From assembly GCF_905220365.1 (NCBI RefSeq), contig NC_061140.1, positions 1,924,501 to 1,988,500 on the forward strand: a DNA stretch of 64,000 bases, written 5' to 3'. The position numbers and the translations under genes were made by a program. The stretch comes from Vanessa cardui (Eukaryota > Arthropoda > Insecta > Lepidoptera > Nymphalidae). Below are positions 45,978-56,023 of the stretch, one piece after another (positions within the stretch are counted from its first letter, which is position 1; each line of letters begins with the position of its first letter). Under the pieces are notes generated by a model. The model ran no database searches. It saw only the letters and a program-made list of their open reading frames with translations, and was not told the DNA's origin.

Positions 45978-46420
45978 CTAGCAGTCCCGCAGCGTTTTAT
46001 GGTGTTGGTTGTCATGTGTCAGGCAAAAAAGTAGCCCATTTCCTTTCTTAGAATTCAAATTTGCTTCATACCAATGATATTCTAATAAACAGATATGTTA
46101 TACCCATACTAAACAACAGAAAAAAGTGAGGCGCCCCGGGGTTCGTTTATTTTACATTTTGTTAAAAGTAAAAAGGATAGCTTGATAAAAACAATAAGTA
46201 AAAGGGATAACTATATGTTTTAATTACGCAAAACGTATTACTACGTAAAACGACTAAAGGCAAACGTCCCAATTAGGACGTTTTTTAGTCTTCGCTTTTT
46301 GCGCGTTAATAACATATCTGTTTACTAGAACATCATTGCTTCATACTATCAAATTAGCACAGCTATAGACAGATAGAATTACATGCATATTTATAATATA
46401 AGTATCGATATATAATAAAA
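45978..46420 (-). mobile_element. Helitron-like family E carrying a nested MITE
   Basis: Outer sequence ACTAGCAGTCCCGCAGCG.TTTTATGG..GGTTGTCATGTGTC and GACAGATAGAATTACATGC matches family E on either side of the MITE at 46072-46338. Confidence 0.55.
46072..46338. mobile_element. hAT-like MITE with 8-bp target duplication
   Basis: 30-bp terminal inverted repeats beginning CAATGAT (two mismatches between the ends) enclose 267 bp. CTTCATAC is duplicated at 46064-46071 and 46339-46346. An 8-bp duplication with CA..TG termini fits the hAT superfamily. No transposase is present. Confidence 0.8.
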
Positions 46421-46799
46421 TTTCATATTAACTGGATCGATATCATTATATAAATATTTATACTAGAACGATATTAATATGAATTCATTTCACTTTTTGG
46501 TCGTCTTCCTACACCATTCTACAAATACAAAAGAAAAATGTAATAAATTCGCAACGTTTAAGCAACGTGGAACAAATTTAGTAAAGTGAGCCATTATGCA
46601 AATTATTATCCTATTGCAACCGTAAAAATGTTTGTAATTTATTTTCTTCACATAAAATTATACATTTTGGCTCATTTCCTTATGCAGAATGCATGTTGCA
46701 GATTTTGTTTTGATTAAGAATGAAACAAATTAGTCACTTGACTATGACTTTACTATTTACTATTTTATTAATAGATTTACTATTCCTTAATATCAATTA

Positions 46800-46925
46800 G
46801 AAAGGTAGATGAGAAGGGCGGAAGATTGGGCTCAGTGGCGCATTGGAGGAGGCCTACGCTGGACGTAGGCCTCCTCCATTGGAATTGTGCAGGCTGATGA
46901 TGACTATAATGATGAATATCAATTA
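46800..46925 (+). mobile_element. RTE-type LINE 3' end with internal palindrome
   Basis: CTCAGTGGCGCATTGGAGGA followed by GGCCTACG and CAGGCTGATGATGAC..ATGATGAA resembles the 3' terminus of RTE-clade LINEs, with an inverted duplication in the middle (46844-46878). Confidence 0.5.
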
Positions 46926-46959
46926 GATTTAGTAAATTGTTTAACATCTGCATATATTT

Positions 46960-47095
46960 TATTCAAGTATATACTCGTTTGCATCGTCAGATTACAAGTT
47001 TAAATAAAACTTAAAGTACCATCGATTTTGAATATAGATTCTACTGAAAGAAACACTTAGAAATTTAGTCTTTATACCAATAAAAATATATAGGA
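46960..47095 (-). mobile_element. LINE family F 3' tail, diverged
   Basis: TTCAAGTATATACTCGTTTGCA, AAGTACCATCGATTTTGAAT and AGATTCTACTGAAAG correspond to the reverse tail. Confidence 0.5.
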
Positions 47096-47110
47096 TTATA
47101 AAATATAGGA

Positions 47111-47225
47111 AAACAACACATACATTATTCTGATCCCAGTGTAAGTAGCTAAAGCACTTGTGTTATGGAAAATCAGAAGTAACAACGGTACCACAAACAC
47201 CCAGACCCAAGGCAACATAGAAATC
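47111..47225 (-). mobile_element. SINE family B, 3' half
   Basis: CAACACATACATTATTCTG to AAGGCAACATAGAAATCTA; cut off by the following Helitron-like fragment. Confidence 0.65.
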
Positions 47226-47385
47226 TATATTGTCCATATATTATGTACAAAAACCTCTCTCTCGAATCACTCTATCTATTAAAGAAAACCGCATTAAAAT
47301 TCGTTGTGTAATTTTAAAGATCTAAGCATATATATATAAGGATAGACAGCGGTAAGCGAGTGTGATTTATACTATGTAAAGATAA
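47226..47385 (-). mobile_element. Helitron-like family D, 5' two-thirds
   Basis: TTGTCCATATATTATGTACAA, CGAATCACTCTATCTATTAAA and GACAGCGGTAAGCGA..ATACTATG in reverse of the copy at 23380. Confidence 0.55.
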
Positions 47386-47545
47386 CGTCCCTTATCTGTA
47401 CGATGGATGTAACATTTTAGTTCTCAGAACTATCATTGGAGATGTAAGGAATGGTTACTGTTTCATTCAGCTCCATTGTCTAATGGCGGTGGTGACCACT
47501 TACCAAAAGGTGGCCTATATAGAAATATTACCATCAAAAATAAAA
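47386..47545 (-). mobile_element. Dispersed repeat family C, partial
   Basis: TTAGTTCTCAGAAC, GGAATGGTTACTG and GGTGGTGACCACTTACC.AAAGGTGGCC. Confidence 0.5.
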
Positions 47546-48089
47546 AATTCTAAAGGTAATCTTTAATTTAACTGTACTAATATTAGTAATGGAAAAGTTA
47601 TGGTTGTTACCAATAATATACAGGAATTTCGGCGCGTGTAGTTTTGTATGAAATCTTAAAGTCATTAACTAAAGCGCGCTTAGCTTTGGACATAGCTAAT
47701 CAATTATAATATTTCATGAAGTAGATTAGTGTTACACAGAAGCAGCTAATGTTCAATAGATTTTAATTCGACCTCAGAAACATCACGAGCAATTTTTCAA
47801 ATGGTCTAATTAACTTAAACTTTTATATATTGAGGTCAAATATTTTCAACAATTGCAAGGTCAGATATTAAAGTATAAATTTCTATTACCTTACATCGTT
47901 GAAGTGATATCTTTATGAAGGGTATTATGCCGTAGCGAGTCAAGACTTTTTTAATTAGCTTTTAGTTATATTTTTTTAATGGGACATATTAACAGCAACT
48001 GTTTGTAAATGGCACGCTGTTTGTTAAATGTCTGTTTTCTTATTGAAGTGGCCTTTTAGATGCTGAGTATGAAAATGAGAAAAAAAACC

Positions 48090-48335
48090 CGAGATGGGCC
48101 AGTGGTTAGAACACGTGCATCTTAACCGATGATTGCGAGTTTAAACCCAGGCAAGCACTGCTGAATATTCATGTGCTTAATTTGTGCTCAGCCGTGAAGG
48201 AAAACATCGTAAGGAAACCAATATGTGTCTAATTTCATACAAATTCTGTCACATGTGTATTCCACCAAATCTTCTAATCAACGGGAGAGGAGGCCTTAGC
48301 TCAGCAGTGGGAAAATTACAGGCTGTTGTTGTTGA
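48090..48335 (+). mobile_element. SINE family A, plus copy with internal deletions
   Basis: The head CGAGATGGGCCAGTGGTTAGA and tail TTACAGGCTGTTGTTGTTG are preserved. The segment between ATTCCACCAA and TCTTCT is shortened. Confidence 0.75.
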
Positions 48336-48454
48336 GTTTATTCCATCACGCTTTTTCACACGTATAAATATGACAGAGTCCCATTAAACATATTCAATTT
48401 GGCTCATGACGTGTTCTATCAACGCCATGCAACAGATGAAAGCGATTGAAAACT

Positions 48455-48600
48455 TAGTATGTCCCTTGTGGCTGTAGTTACACTGGCTCACTCACCCTTC
48501 AAACCGGAACACAACAATACTGTGTACTGTTATTAAGCGTTAGAATAACTGATGAGTGGGTGGTACCTACCCAGACGGGTTAGCACAAATCCCTACCAAG
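48455..48600 (+). mobile_element. Dispersed repeat family C, 3' half
   Basis: ATGTCCCTTGTGGCTGTAGTTA, TCAAACCGGAACACAACAAT and GGTGGTACCTACCCAGACGGG. It lies about 220 bp upstream of the TATA box of the third cuticular gene. Confidence 0.6.
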
Positions 48601-48822
48601 TACTCGATTACGATTAATCTGTAATTTGGCGATTGAGTATGTGGTATAGTTAAGAATAATATTCAAATTTTAAATAATTAAACATATCTACAAAATACTT
48701 CCTGCATAAAATCATTCTTAACAATTATAAGCGTCCATCTTCACTTCAAGATGAGGTAATACACGAATTTTTCGATGAACATAATCTTATTAAAGTAGAT
48801 CAATAAGAAGTGTTGAATTTAG

Positions 48823-48859
48823 TATAAATAAAGATGAACATGTTTTTCTTATATCATTC
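48823..48859 (+). promoter_or_regulatory. Core promoter of the third cuticular gene
   Basis: TATAAATA at 48823-48830 and a consensus arthropod initiator TCATTC at 48854-48859, 31 bp from the TATA start. The predicted leader is about 50 bases to the ATG at 48906. Confidence 0.7.
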
Positions 48860-48905
48860 AATCAATGACAGTGTGTGAGGTAGCTTGTATCGAAACTAAC
48901 ACAAA

Positions 48906-51215
48906 ATGAAATCGGTAAAGATTTCTTTTTTTTCTATGTTTGATATTTTATTTATTCATAAGACGTAAACATTATGTAATCAATATTAAATAATAACAAT
49001 CTGTCACTTGCTTCCTGTGTTTCTCTTTCTATTTGAGTTCTAATTTTAAATAATTTTATAATTATATTGTTTTCAGGTCATATTATTATCGATCCTCGCC
49101 TTGGCATCTGGAGCTAAGCTGAACAGGGCGTATCTTCCCCCTGAACATGCTCAGAGCTCGAGTGGATCAGAATTCCTCGAAGCTCCAATTTCTCAACCCA
49201 TTGTGGTTGCTGATGATGTGGTTTATCACAAATCGGGTGGTGAGGTAAACGGCATAACCGCTAACCAACAACCAATAAATGGATTCATTCAAATTGGAAG
49301 TCATGGAAGTTTTGTTCATGGAACTGAAGCTCATCAGGATCACTATCATGGACATCATTTGAATGTTGTTGAAGAAAGACCAGAGCGTCCACAAGCTGCT
49401 AAGGAAAGACACGCAGCAGTCCTTCGTCAAGAGTACGAGAACGACGGTCAAGGTTACGCCTATGTATATGAGACGGAAAATGGTATTTATGGTGAAGAAA
49501 ATGGTGTAGCGAAAAATGGTGTCATAGCAGAAGGCGCGTATTCTTACACTGGTGACGATGGAGTTCAATACAGCATCAGGTAAATCACATAGTATAAAAC
49601 AAAATCGCTTTACCCGTCAATATATCCTTAAGTGTGTTTAAATCTTTAAAACTACGTAACGGTTTTTGATGTGGTTTATTTTTAAAAGATAGAGTAATTC
49701 GACAGAAAGGTTGCATATAATACTTGGATAATATAGTAAAGAAACACTTATTATTTTAACAGTTTCTAATGTGATGTCGTAAACGAACAAATTTAACAGT
49801 ACATTCAGTATCCGTCTTTGCACCTTAGCAAAGCCGAGGCGGGTCGCAAGTATTATACATAACCTTACATAATAATTATGGAGTCCGAAAGTTGGGAGTT
49901 TGTGCACTTTCGTCCCTTGAAAAGCAGGTGAATCGGTTGGATCGCAGCTGAACTTTTGCCGGTCGTGTCAGATTTATCGTTCCATCAGATGCATGCATGC
50001 ATTTGTGTTTGCTCCGATACTTGTGACTGTAGCATGTCATGTGTTATTAATTGGTCTTCAAAGAGATTCACCACTGCAACCGCAATTGGTTACATGATCA
50101 TCCATTATAAATCCAATAATATTGGTTTGGACTTTTGCTAAATAAGAATATATATTTTTTATGTAAAGTTAATGCGTCTATTGAATGATTGATATAACCT
50201 AAATAAATGTCATTGCAAAATGTTTCACTTCAGATATACTGCTGACGAAAATGGCTTCAGACCCCATGGAGATCATCTACCAACACCTCCCCCAATTCCC
50301 GAAGCAATCCTCAAGTCTATAGAACAAAACGCCCGTGATGAAGCAGCTGGAATTTTTGATGATGGTATGTGTACTAATTATTCAGAAAAAACACTTAAAC
50401 TTGTATACTCTTTTTATGATAGTTAAATAAAAAAAACAGTAATTAATGAGCCGAGATGGCCCAATGGTGGTGGTGTACGCGTGCATCTTAACCGATGATT
50501 GCAGGTTCAAACCGAGGCAAGCATCACTGATTTTATTAATGTGCTTAATTTGTGTTTATAATACACCCCATGCTCGGTGTAGGAAAACATCGTGAGGAAA
50601 CCTGTACGTGACTAATTTCATAGAAATTCTGCCACATGTGTATTCCACATCTTCCAAACCTTCTTCTCTAAGGGAGAGATGGCCTTAGCCCAGTAATTGG
50701 AAATTAACTGGCTGTTGTTGTTGTTTTTAAATTTACAATTGATCTTTGCTACTCTAGGATCCTACGATGAAGAAAAGTATGGTGAAAAAGCTGAACACAA
50801 CGTAGACCATAACCACGGTATTGAGCACCAACCCAACGTTGTCGTGCATGATGACCACACTAACCATGGTATTGAGCAGGCAGCCAACATTGTTGTACAA
50901 GATGACCACACTAACCATGCTATTGACCAGGAAGCCAACATTGTTGTGCATGATGACCACCACGCACAAGATATTGACGAAGGAACACCGATAGTCACCG
51001 ATGCAATTATCCTACCTGAACCTCGCTTCCCAAGACCTATTTTCAGAAGACCAATTGGACAGCACGTATTTGTAAACATCCCTGTCAACAAAAGCTACTT
51101 ACCACCACTCCACCAGCAGATCATAGAAGATCGATCATCTGAAGGTGGAAAACCGGTTTTCGGAACGAAGAATCGCCAACATAGCTTTAACTCAAAGAAC
51201 GGATATAAGTATTAA
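48906..51215 (+). CDS. RR-1 cuticular protein with His/Asp-repeat tail (366 aa, four exons)
   Basis: Coding exons 48906-48914, 49077-49579, 50234-50364 and 50758-51215 (1101 nt). The precursor starts MKSVILLSILALASG, a signal peptide, then AKLNRAYLPP. The RR-1 domain spans residues about 129-187 (GYAYVYETENG, EGAYSYTGDDG, then YTADENGFRPHGDHLP), followed by IPEAILKSIEQNAR and IFDDG. Unlike its neighbours, the RR domain is split by a phase-2 intron between YSI and RYTADENG, which holds a Helitron-like remnant. Intron 3 (phase 1) holds SINE family A. The tail exon opens GSYDEEKYGE, has three 17-aa NH(G/A)I..VV(H/Q)DDH repeats, a second YLPP motif (KSYLPPLHQ) and ends NGYKY. It is a secreted chitin-binding cuticle component; the His/Asp tail could bind metal or cross-link, which is inference. 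Confidence 0.92.
49584..49851 (+). mobile_element. Helitron-like family D inside intron 2 of the third cuticular gene
   Basis: TCACATAGTATAAAACAAAAT.CGC begins four bases after the splice donor. The element continues with ACGTAACGGTTTTTGATGTGG and ends AAGCCGAGGCGGGTCGCAAGT. It accounts for about 40% of this 654-bp intron. Confidence 0.65.
50449..50728 (+). mobile_element. SINE family A inside intron 3 of the third cuticular gene
   Basis: Head GCCGAGATGGCCCAATGG, 3' tail CTGGCTGTTGTTGTTG. It fills about 70% of the 393-bp intron and its tail ends about 30 bp before the splice acceptor at 50757. Confidence 0.8.
50811..50963 (+). repeat. Three 51-bp coding repeats (His/Asp-rich)
   Basis: Units at 50811-50861, 50862-50912 and 50913-50963 encode NHGIE(H/Q)..NVVVHDDHT-type 17-mers with about 75-80% identity. 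They are in phase and without indels. Confidence 0.9.
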
Positions 51216-51250
51216 AAATCTCTTTGTTATATTAATTTTCCTCAAACAGT

Positions 51251-51273
51251 ATTAAACTATTTTGTTAATTAAA
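51251..51273 (+). terminator. Putative polyadenylation signals of the third cuticular gene
   Basis: Variant hexamers ATTAAA at 51251-51256 and 51268-51273, 36-53 bp after the stop. No canonical AATAAA occurs close by. Confidence 0.4.
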
Positions 51274-51357
51274 TATTTTATTTTCCTACCCCTAAAAAGT
51301 AGTTCTTGTGCCTTTTTTCCGTAGATAATTAAGTTGCTACAAAAAACACAATCAATC

Positions 51358-51546
51358 GCCCGCGGCTTCGCTCGCGTTTAAAAGCGTTGGTTGTCACATT
51401 TTAGACAAAAAAGTAGTCTATGTCTTTTCTTGAAGTTCAAGTTTTCTTTATAACAAAATTTCATCAAATTCGGTTCAGCGGTTTGGTCGTAAAAGAGCGA
51501 CAGACAGACAGACAGATAGAGTTACTTTCACATTTATAATATTAAT
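51358..51546 (-). mobile_element. Helitron-like family E
   Basis: GCCCGCGGCTTCGCTCGCGT on the left and GACAGACAGACAGATAGAG then TTTATAATATTA on the right. The CTAGT end itself is not preserved. Confidence 0.55.
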
Positions 51547-51562
51547 AAAAATAATAATATAA

Positions 51563-51797
51563 ATTCTGAATACCTGTTGACTTCCAAGAATGATATATTA
51601 ATTTAAATAATTGTATTTAACTAACATGACTTTGTATTTTTTAAATGTTAAAAAAGCGTAACTACTGAGTTTCTTGCTGATTCTTCTCGGTAGAATCTAC
51701 TTTCCGAACCGGTGGTAGCTTCACTTAATTGTAAAATGACGATTCAAAAGTGCTTGTAAAAGCCTACTTGAAGTTTATTTTGATTAGATTTGAATGC
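51563..51797 (+). mobile_element. LINE family F 3' tail
   Basis: GAATACCTGTTGACTTCC to CTACTTGAAGTTTATTTTGATT, containing the complete GAACCGGTGGTAGCTTCAC block. Confidence 0.75.
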
Positions 51798-52342
51798 CGG
51801 AAGTGTATGAAAATCGTATCGGATGTTTCGTAGAAAAGAGTCAGGTCAAGTGAATTTAAAATACTCATTAGTCATGTAAAAAGGCTTAATTTGATTCACA
51901 AATTAATGATCTAATCACTACACGTATTAAGTTATGGCATATCTAATTAATACACTTAGACATAATATCATAATTTTGTTCCATTTTGCTACAAGATTAT
52001 GTAATCTACGTGATTGAATTAATTTTGTTTGCAATATTTTGCGTTGGCAAAATGGTTCGCAAGTGAAAGTGAAGACGAATATGTGATACATAGTTAATTA
52101 TTACAATTAGGTAACAAATTTTGAGAATTCGTGACAATGTCTGGATGGTTTTTATGGTATATTCGGTTTGGAAATCTTGGATGTTATTGTATACTTAATC
52201 TAGATATATTTACTTCGTCTGTTGCTAATGGTCACCTATGTATGGTATTGTGTTTAAAAATCATTACTTTGTTTTGAATTTTACATATCACTTAACTAAT
52301 AGTTCATCAAAGATTGTCATCATATTCGAATTAAAAAAGATC

Positions 52343-52484
<142 letters not shown>

Positions 52485-53756
52485 TACAAAAGAATGATAA
52501 AAATTAAATATAACGAGGAGTTAGGCATATTCTCGACATAATAATAAATCGTTCACATTCGTAAATGTCAAAATGTCGAGCAGATAAAGTTATGATTTCA
52601 ATCTGTTTATATTTCTTTTGAATGTTTTTAAGTCGTATATAAAAAGTCAAGCGAGCTTCTGTTTATATAATTATGTATAAAATTACGGATATATTATAAA
52701 GTAAATTGATAAAAACTTATCAATTAAATAATAAGAAATACATTTCTTTTGTCTTTAATCTTAGCCGTCTTACGTGTCGTGTAAACAAGACTGTCACTTA
52801 AAATAAAAATAAACATGGGGAGTCTCTTCGTGAGTGAATAAATTCGTATATGTTTTAAAAAATATATAAGTAAGTAAAGTCTGGTGCTTATATCAAATTA
52901 AGATGAGTTAAGGTTTAGAGGTAAGAAATGCAATATTGCCATTATTGTCACTGATAATGTAAAATATTACCCACGAGCCCGCTGTCATGAAGCGTGATGG
53001 ATTTATCTCCAAATCTCCGACCAGAAGTGACACATAAACTGGTTGTTACATAAACACGTACATAATTGTTATTAGATAACATAAACCATAAGTTATGAAT
53101 GAAATTGATTTATGTAAATATTATCTTAAATATATGTAAATTATGTATTTTGTTATACATATTTATAACTAACTCTGCTACGATGTTTCACCCGCGTTTT
53201 ATTATAACATGGAAAGGTAAAAAAATCTTAAGCCTTACAATATTATACCTAAAAAAATTTAAAAATTTGGTGATAGTTTTAATCTATTATGATCTAATTA
53301 TGTGTATATATGTGTGTACTGATAAATTTGCTTTATTTGTAAAGTTTAAGTTTTAAGAGTCTAGAATAGACTAGAATTTCTATTTGCTGGCAAATTTGTC
53401 CAAGATTAAAATTATCCCAGGCAAGCTTAACCACAAATATGTGATATATATATTTTAACTTTAAAATACATAATAAAACAGATAGATGATTAAATTTTTA
53501 TTATTAATGAAGATTATCGGCGGCTGGCGTGCGGTATAATATGATATATGTTAATATTTATGTCTTTAGTTTGTATGTCAAAACCTACTTCCGTATGATA
53601 AAATGAAATAGAAAAAACTATCACATAATATTTTCTATCACAACATGAAACAGATACAGAGATATAAATATTTATGTTTTTAAAAGTTGTACAAAAGCAA
53701 ATTACGTCTCGAAACATAATACTGTTGTAATAATCCTTACACTTATATATTATAGC

Positions 53757-53942
53757 GAGACGGTAAGTGTTGTGACTATGCCCCGCTGACCTTGAGAACT
53801 GAAATTTAATATCGTAGATTATATCATATGTGACTTTGGATTATTTACCCTTAAAATTGGAACACAACAATTTAAATGGTATCATATTTCCTGAGTGGGT
53901 GGAAACTACCCTGGGCTTGCACAAAGCCCTAACACTAAGTGG
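53757..53942 (+). mobile_element. Dispersed repeat family C, diverged
   Basis: CTGAGTGGGTGGAAACTACCC and GGGCTTGCACAAAGCCCTA are clear; the 5' part is poorly preserved. Confidence 0.5.
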
Positions 53943-54130
53943 TATCACATGGAATCACTTTTAATCATAAGATATATTATTTTTAAATAGCTATGCTAGT
54001 GTAAATGCAAATGAAGATCATCACTACTGAAAATGGTCGCCATACATAAAATCCTTCAGGGAACATTTAAATCTCAAATTATTTATTAATTAACCGTGTC
54101 ATTGCGTACCATTAAATAAATTAATATTGG

Positions 54131-54340
54131 AAAACATTTCACACAATACTCTGATCCTAATGTAAGAAGCTAACTGTATATAGAAAATCAGAAGTTACAA
54201 CGGTACCACAAGTACCCAGACCCAAGACAACATAGGAAACTAATGAACTATTTTTACATCGACTCAGCCGGTATTCGAACCCGGGCCTCGGAGTTGCGTA
54301 CCCAACCGGTGTACACACTACTCGACCACATAGGTCGTCA
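54131..54340 (-). mobile_element. SINE family B
   Basis: CAGAAGTTACAACGGTACCAC, GACCCAAGACAACATAGG and ACTACTCGACCACATAGG; the B-box region is TATTCGAACCCGG. Confidence 0.7.
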
Positions 54341-54929
54341 GAACAGAAAATGTTAAATAATCATATAAACTCGTTCATAATATTCAAAAAATACTTCTTA
54401 CATATCAATATAATATGTATAATTTTACGCGAGATAAAAATTGTAGTCGAGAGGGCAATTCTACTAACTTATAACAGTAATGATACGAAATACTACTGGA
54501 AGTATGTAATAGTAGAATAGGAAAATGATTAAACGTCATACAGTATTTTTAACTTTGATTTCTATAAAATGTCAATTTTACAGTTATTCAAAACGGGATA
54601 TTTGTCTTGTTCACGATTTGAATGTCTTGTACTTTCGTAGATAATGTGGAAATATCGAGTTCCACCAAATAGAAATAAAAATCATGGTAAATGTCTCGTT
54701 CTAAATAAATAATAATAAAAATGACCATGTTAATTTAAAAATTATAAATGACAATCTGTTAGTAGAATTTTTCCCGGATTCTTTATTAGATTGTAGAAAT
54801 TCTATTACCGTTGTTAATTAAGCATTAAGAAAAAACTTAGATCACAGTCACTCTCAGGGCAGCTCTATAGGTCTAGATTTATGCCCAAATTATCTATACA
54901 TATATGTAGATTGTACTTTATTTACAGGT

Positions 54930-55253
54930 GGTACATAAATCGTTTGTAAAAAAATCATTGGTAAAAAAGCATATTATTCGATACAAGATTTTATAGCTGA
55001 TAAAAAAGCGTGGCGTTAATACGTGTTGACTTCCAAGCAGGATATATTAATTTAAATAACTGTATCAACTAACATGACTTTGTATTTTTTAAATGTTGAA
55101 AAAGAGTAACTACTGAGTTTCTTGCCGGTTCTTATCGGTAGAATCTACTTTCTGAACCGGTGGTAGCTTCACTTAATTGTAAAATGACGATTCAAAAGGG
55201 CTTGTAAAAACCTACTTGAATAAAGTTTATTTTGATTTTGATTTTTGATTTTG
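54930..55253 (+). mobile_element. LINE family F, ORF end plus 3' tail
   Basis: The first ~90 bp encode the last ORF codons (KSLVKKAYYS region). The tail follows to TTTGATTTTGATTTTTGATTT, showing the terminal TTTGAT-type repeat. Confidence 0.75.
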
Positions 55254-55404
55254 TAATACACCAATAGTTCAGATTTAATGTGTTCCGGTTTAAATATGAA
55301 TGATCCATAACAAAGAAAGCCGCCTGTTACTTAGGTATTGATATGAAATAAAGAATACATCAATCAATAAGTCCTGGAAAGCATAACATATTATCTCTAC
55401 ATGA

Positions 55405-55641
55405 CTACATAGTAGAAAACAAAGTTGCTTTCTCAGTCCCTATATCTGCTTAAATCTTTAAAACTACGCAACGGATTTTGATGCGATTGTTTTAAAAGGT
55501 AGAGTGTTTCGAGAGGAAGGCTTTTACATATAATACATAAACAATATAGTTAACAAACAATGATAATTTTAGATAAACAAAATCCTGTAGTATATTTATT
55601 ACCAATATTGCACCCATGCGAAGCCGTGCTGGTCGCTAGTT
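55405..55641 (+). mobile_element. Helitron-like family D
   Basis: ACTACATAGTAGAAAACAAAG to GAAGCCGTGCTGGTCGCTAGT, nearly full-length. Its 3' end is about 310 bp upstream of the TATA box of the fourth cuticular gene. Confidence 0.65.
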
Positions 55642-55952
55642 ACTGGTTATATTTCAAGACGAGTTACATTCATACAATCGACATCAAATCTTATATCATT
55701 CGTGTAATTATCAGCATGTGATTGTTCGTCACGTTGTTATATCGATTTCGACTTTGTCTTTAGTTTATTATACTGCAATTACTCCTTTAAAAATGTCAAG
55801 GTGTGACCATATCATGATCTTAGCTTTAACGTGACTGAATATCAAAAAATAAACGCTCTTAATAATTCCTTTGGACAGTAACAATTAGAGTTTTGTCACG
55901 CGGTTGTCCATCTGTCACGTTCATTATTTTTTTATGAGCGATTAAAGCATAG

Positions 55953-55986
55953 TATAAATAGATTTTTTTGATAAGATACATCACAC
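55953..55986 (+). promoter_or_regulatory. Core promoter of the fourth cuticular gene
   Basis: TATAAATA at 55953-55960 in the context AGTATAAATA, identical to that of the third gene. A weak initiator-like TCACAC lies at 55981-55986; the expected leader is about 41 bases. Confidence 0.6.
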
Positions 55987-56023
55987 ACATCATCCATAGT
56001 CTGCTATCAGAAGATCTCCCAAA

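Larger units (their letters stand above)
20371..48822. other. Gene-free, transposon-rich interval between the second and third cuticular genes
   Basis: About 28.5 kb without a supportable cellular gene. No RR signature (YTADENG-type) or YLPP head was found, so I see no decayed fifth paralog. Stretches where I recognise nothing include 20450-21300, 21480-21900, 22200-22500, 22660-23370, 25710-26050, 26300-27000 (with G-rich runs), 27340-27990, 28480-28760, 40550-41040, 41650-43420, 44020-44340, 45230-45540, 46400-46780 and 47550-48080. Confidence 0.65.

Noticed and set aside
49167..49568. 133-codon minus-strand frame opposite gene 3 exon 2
   Set aside because: Antisense shadow of a conserved RR-1 exon.
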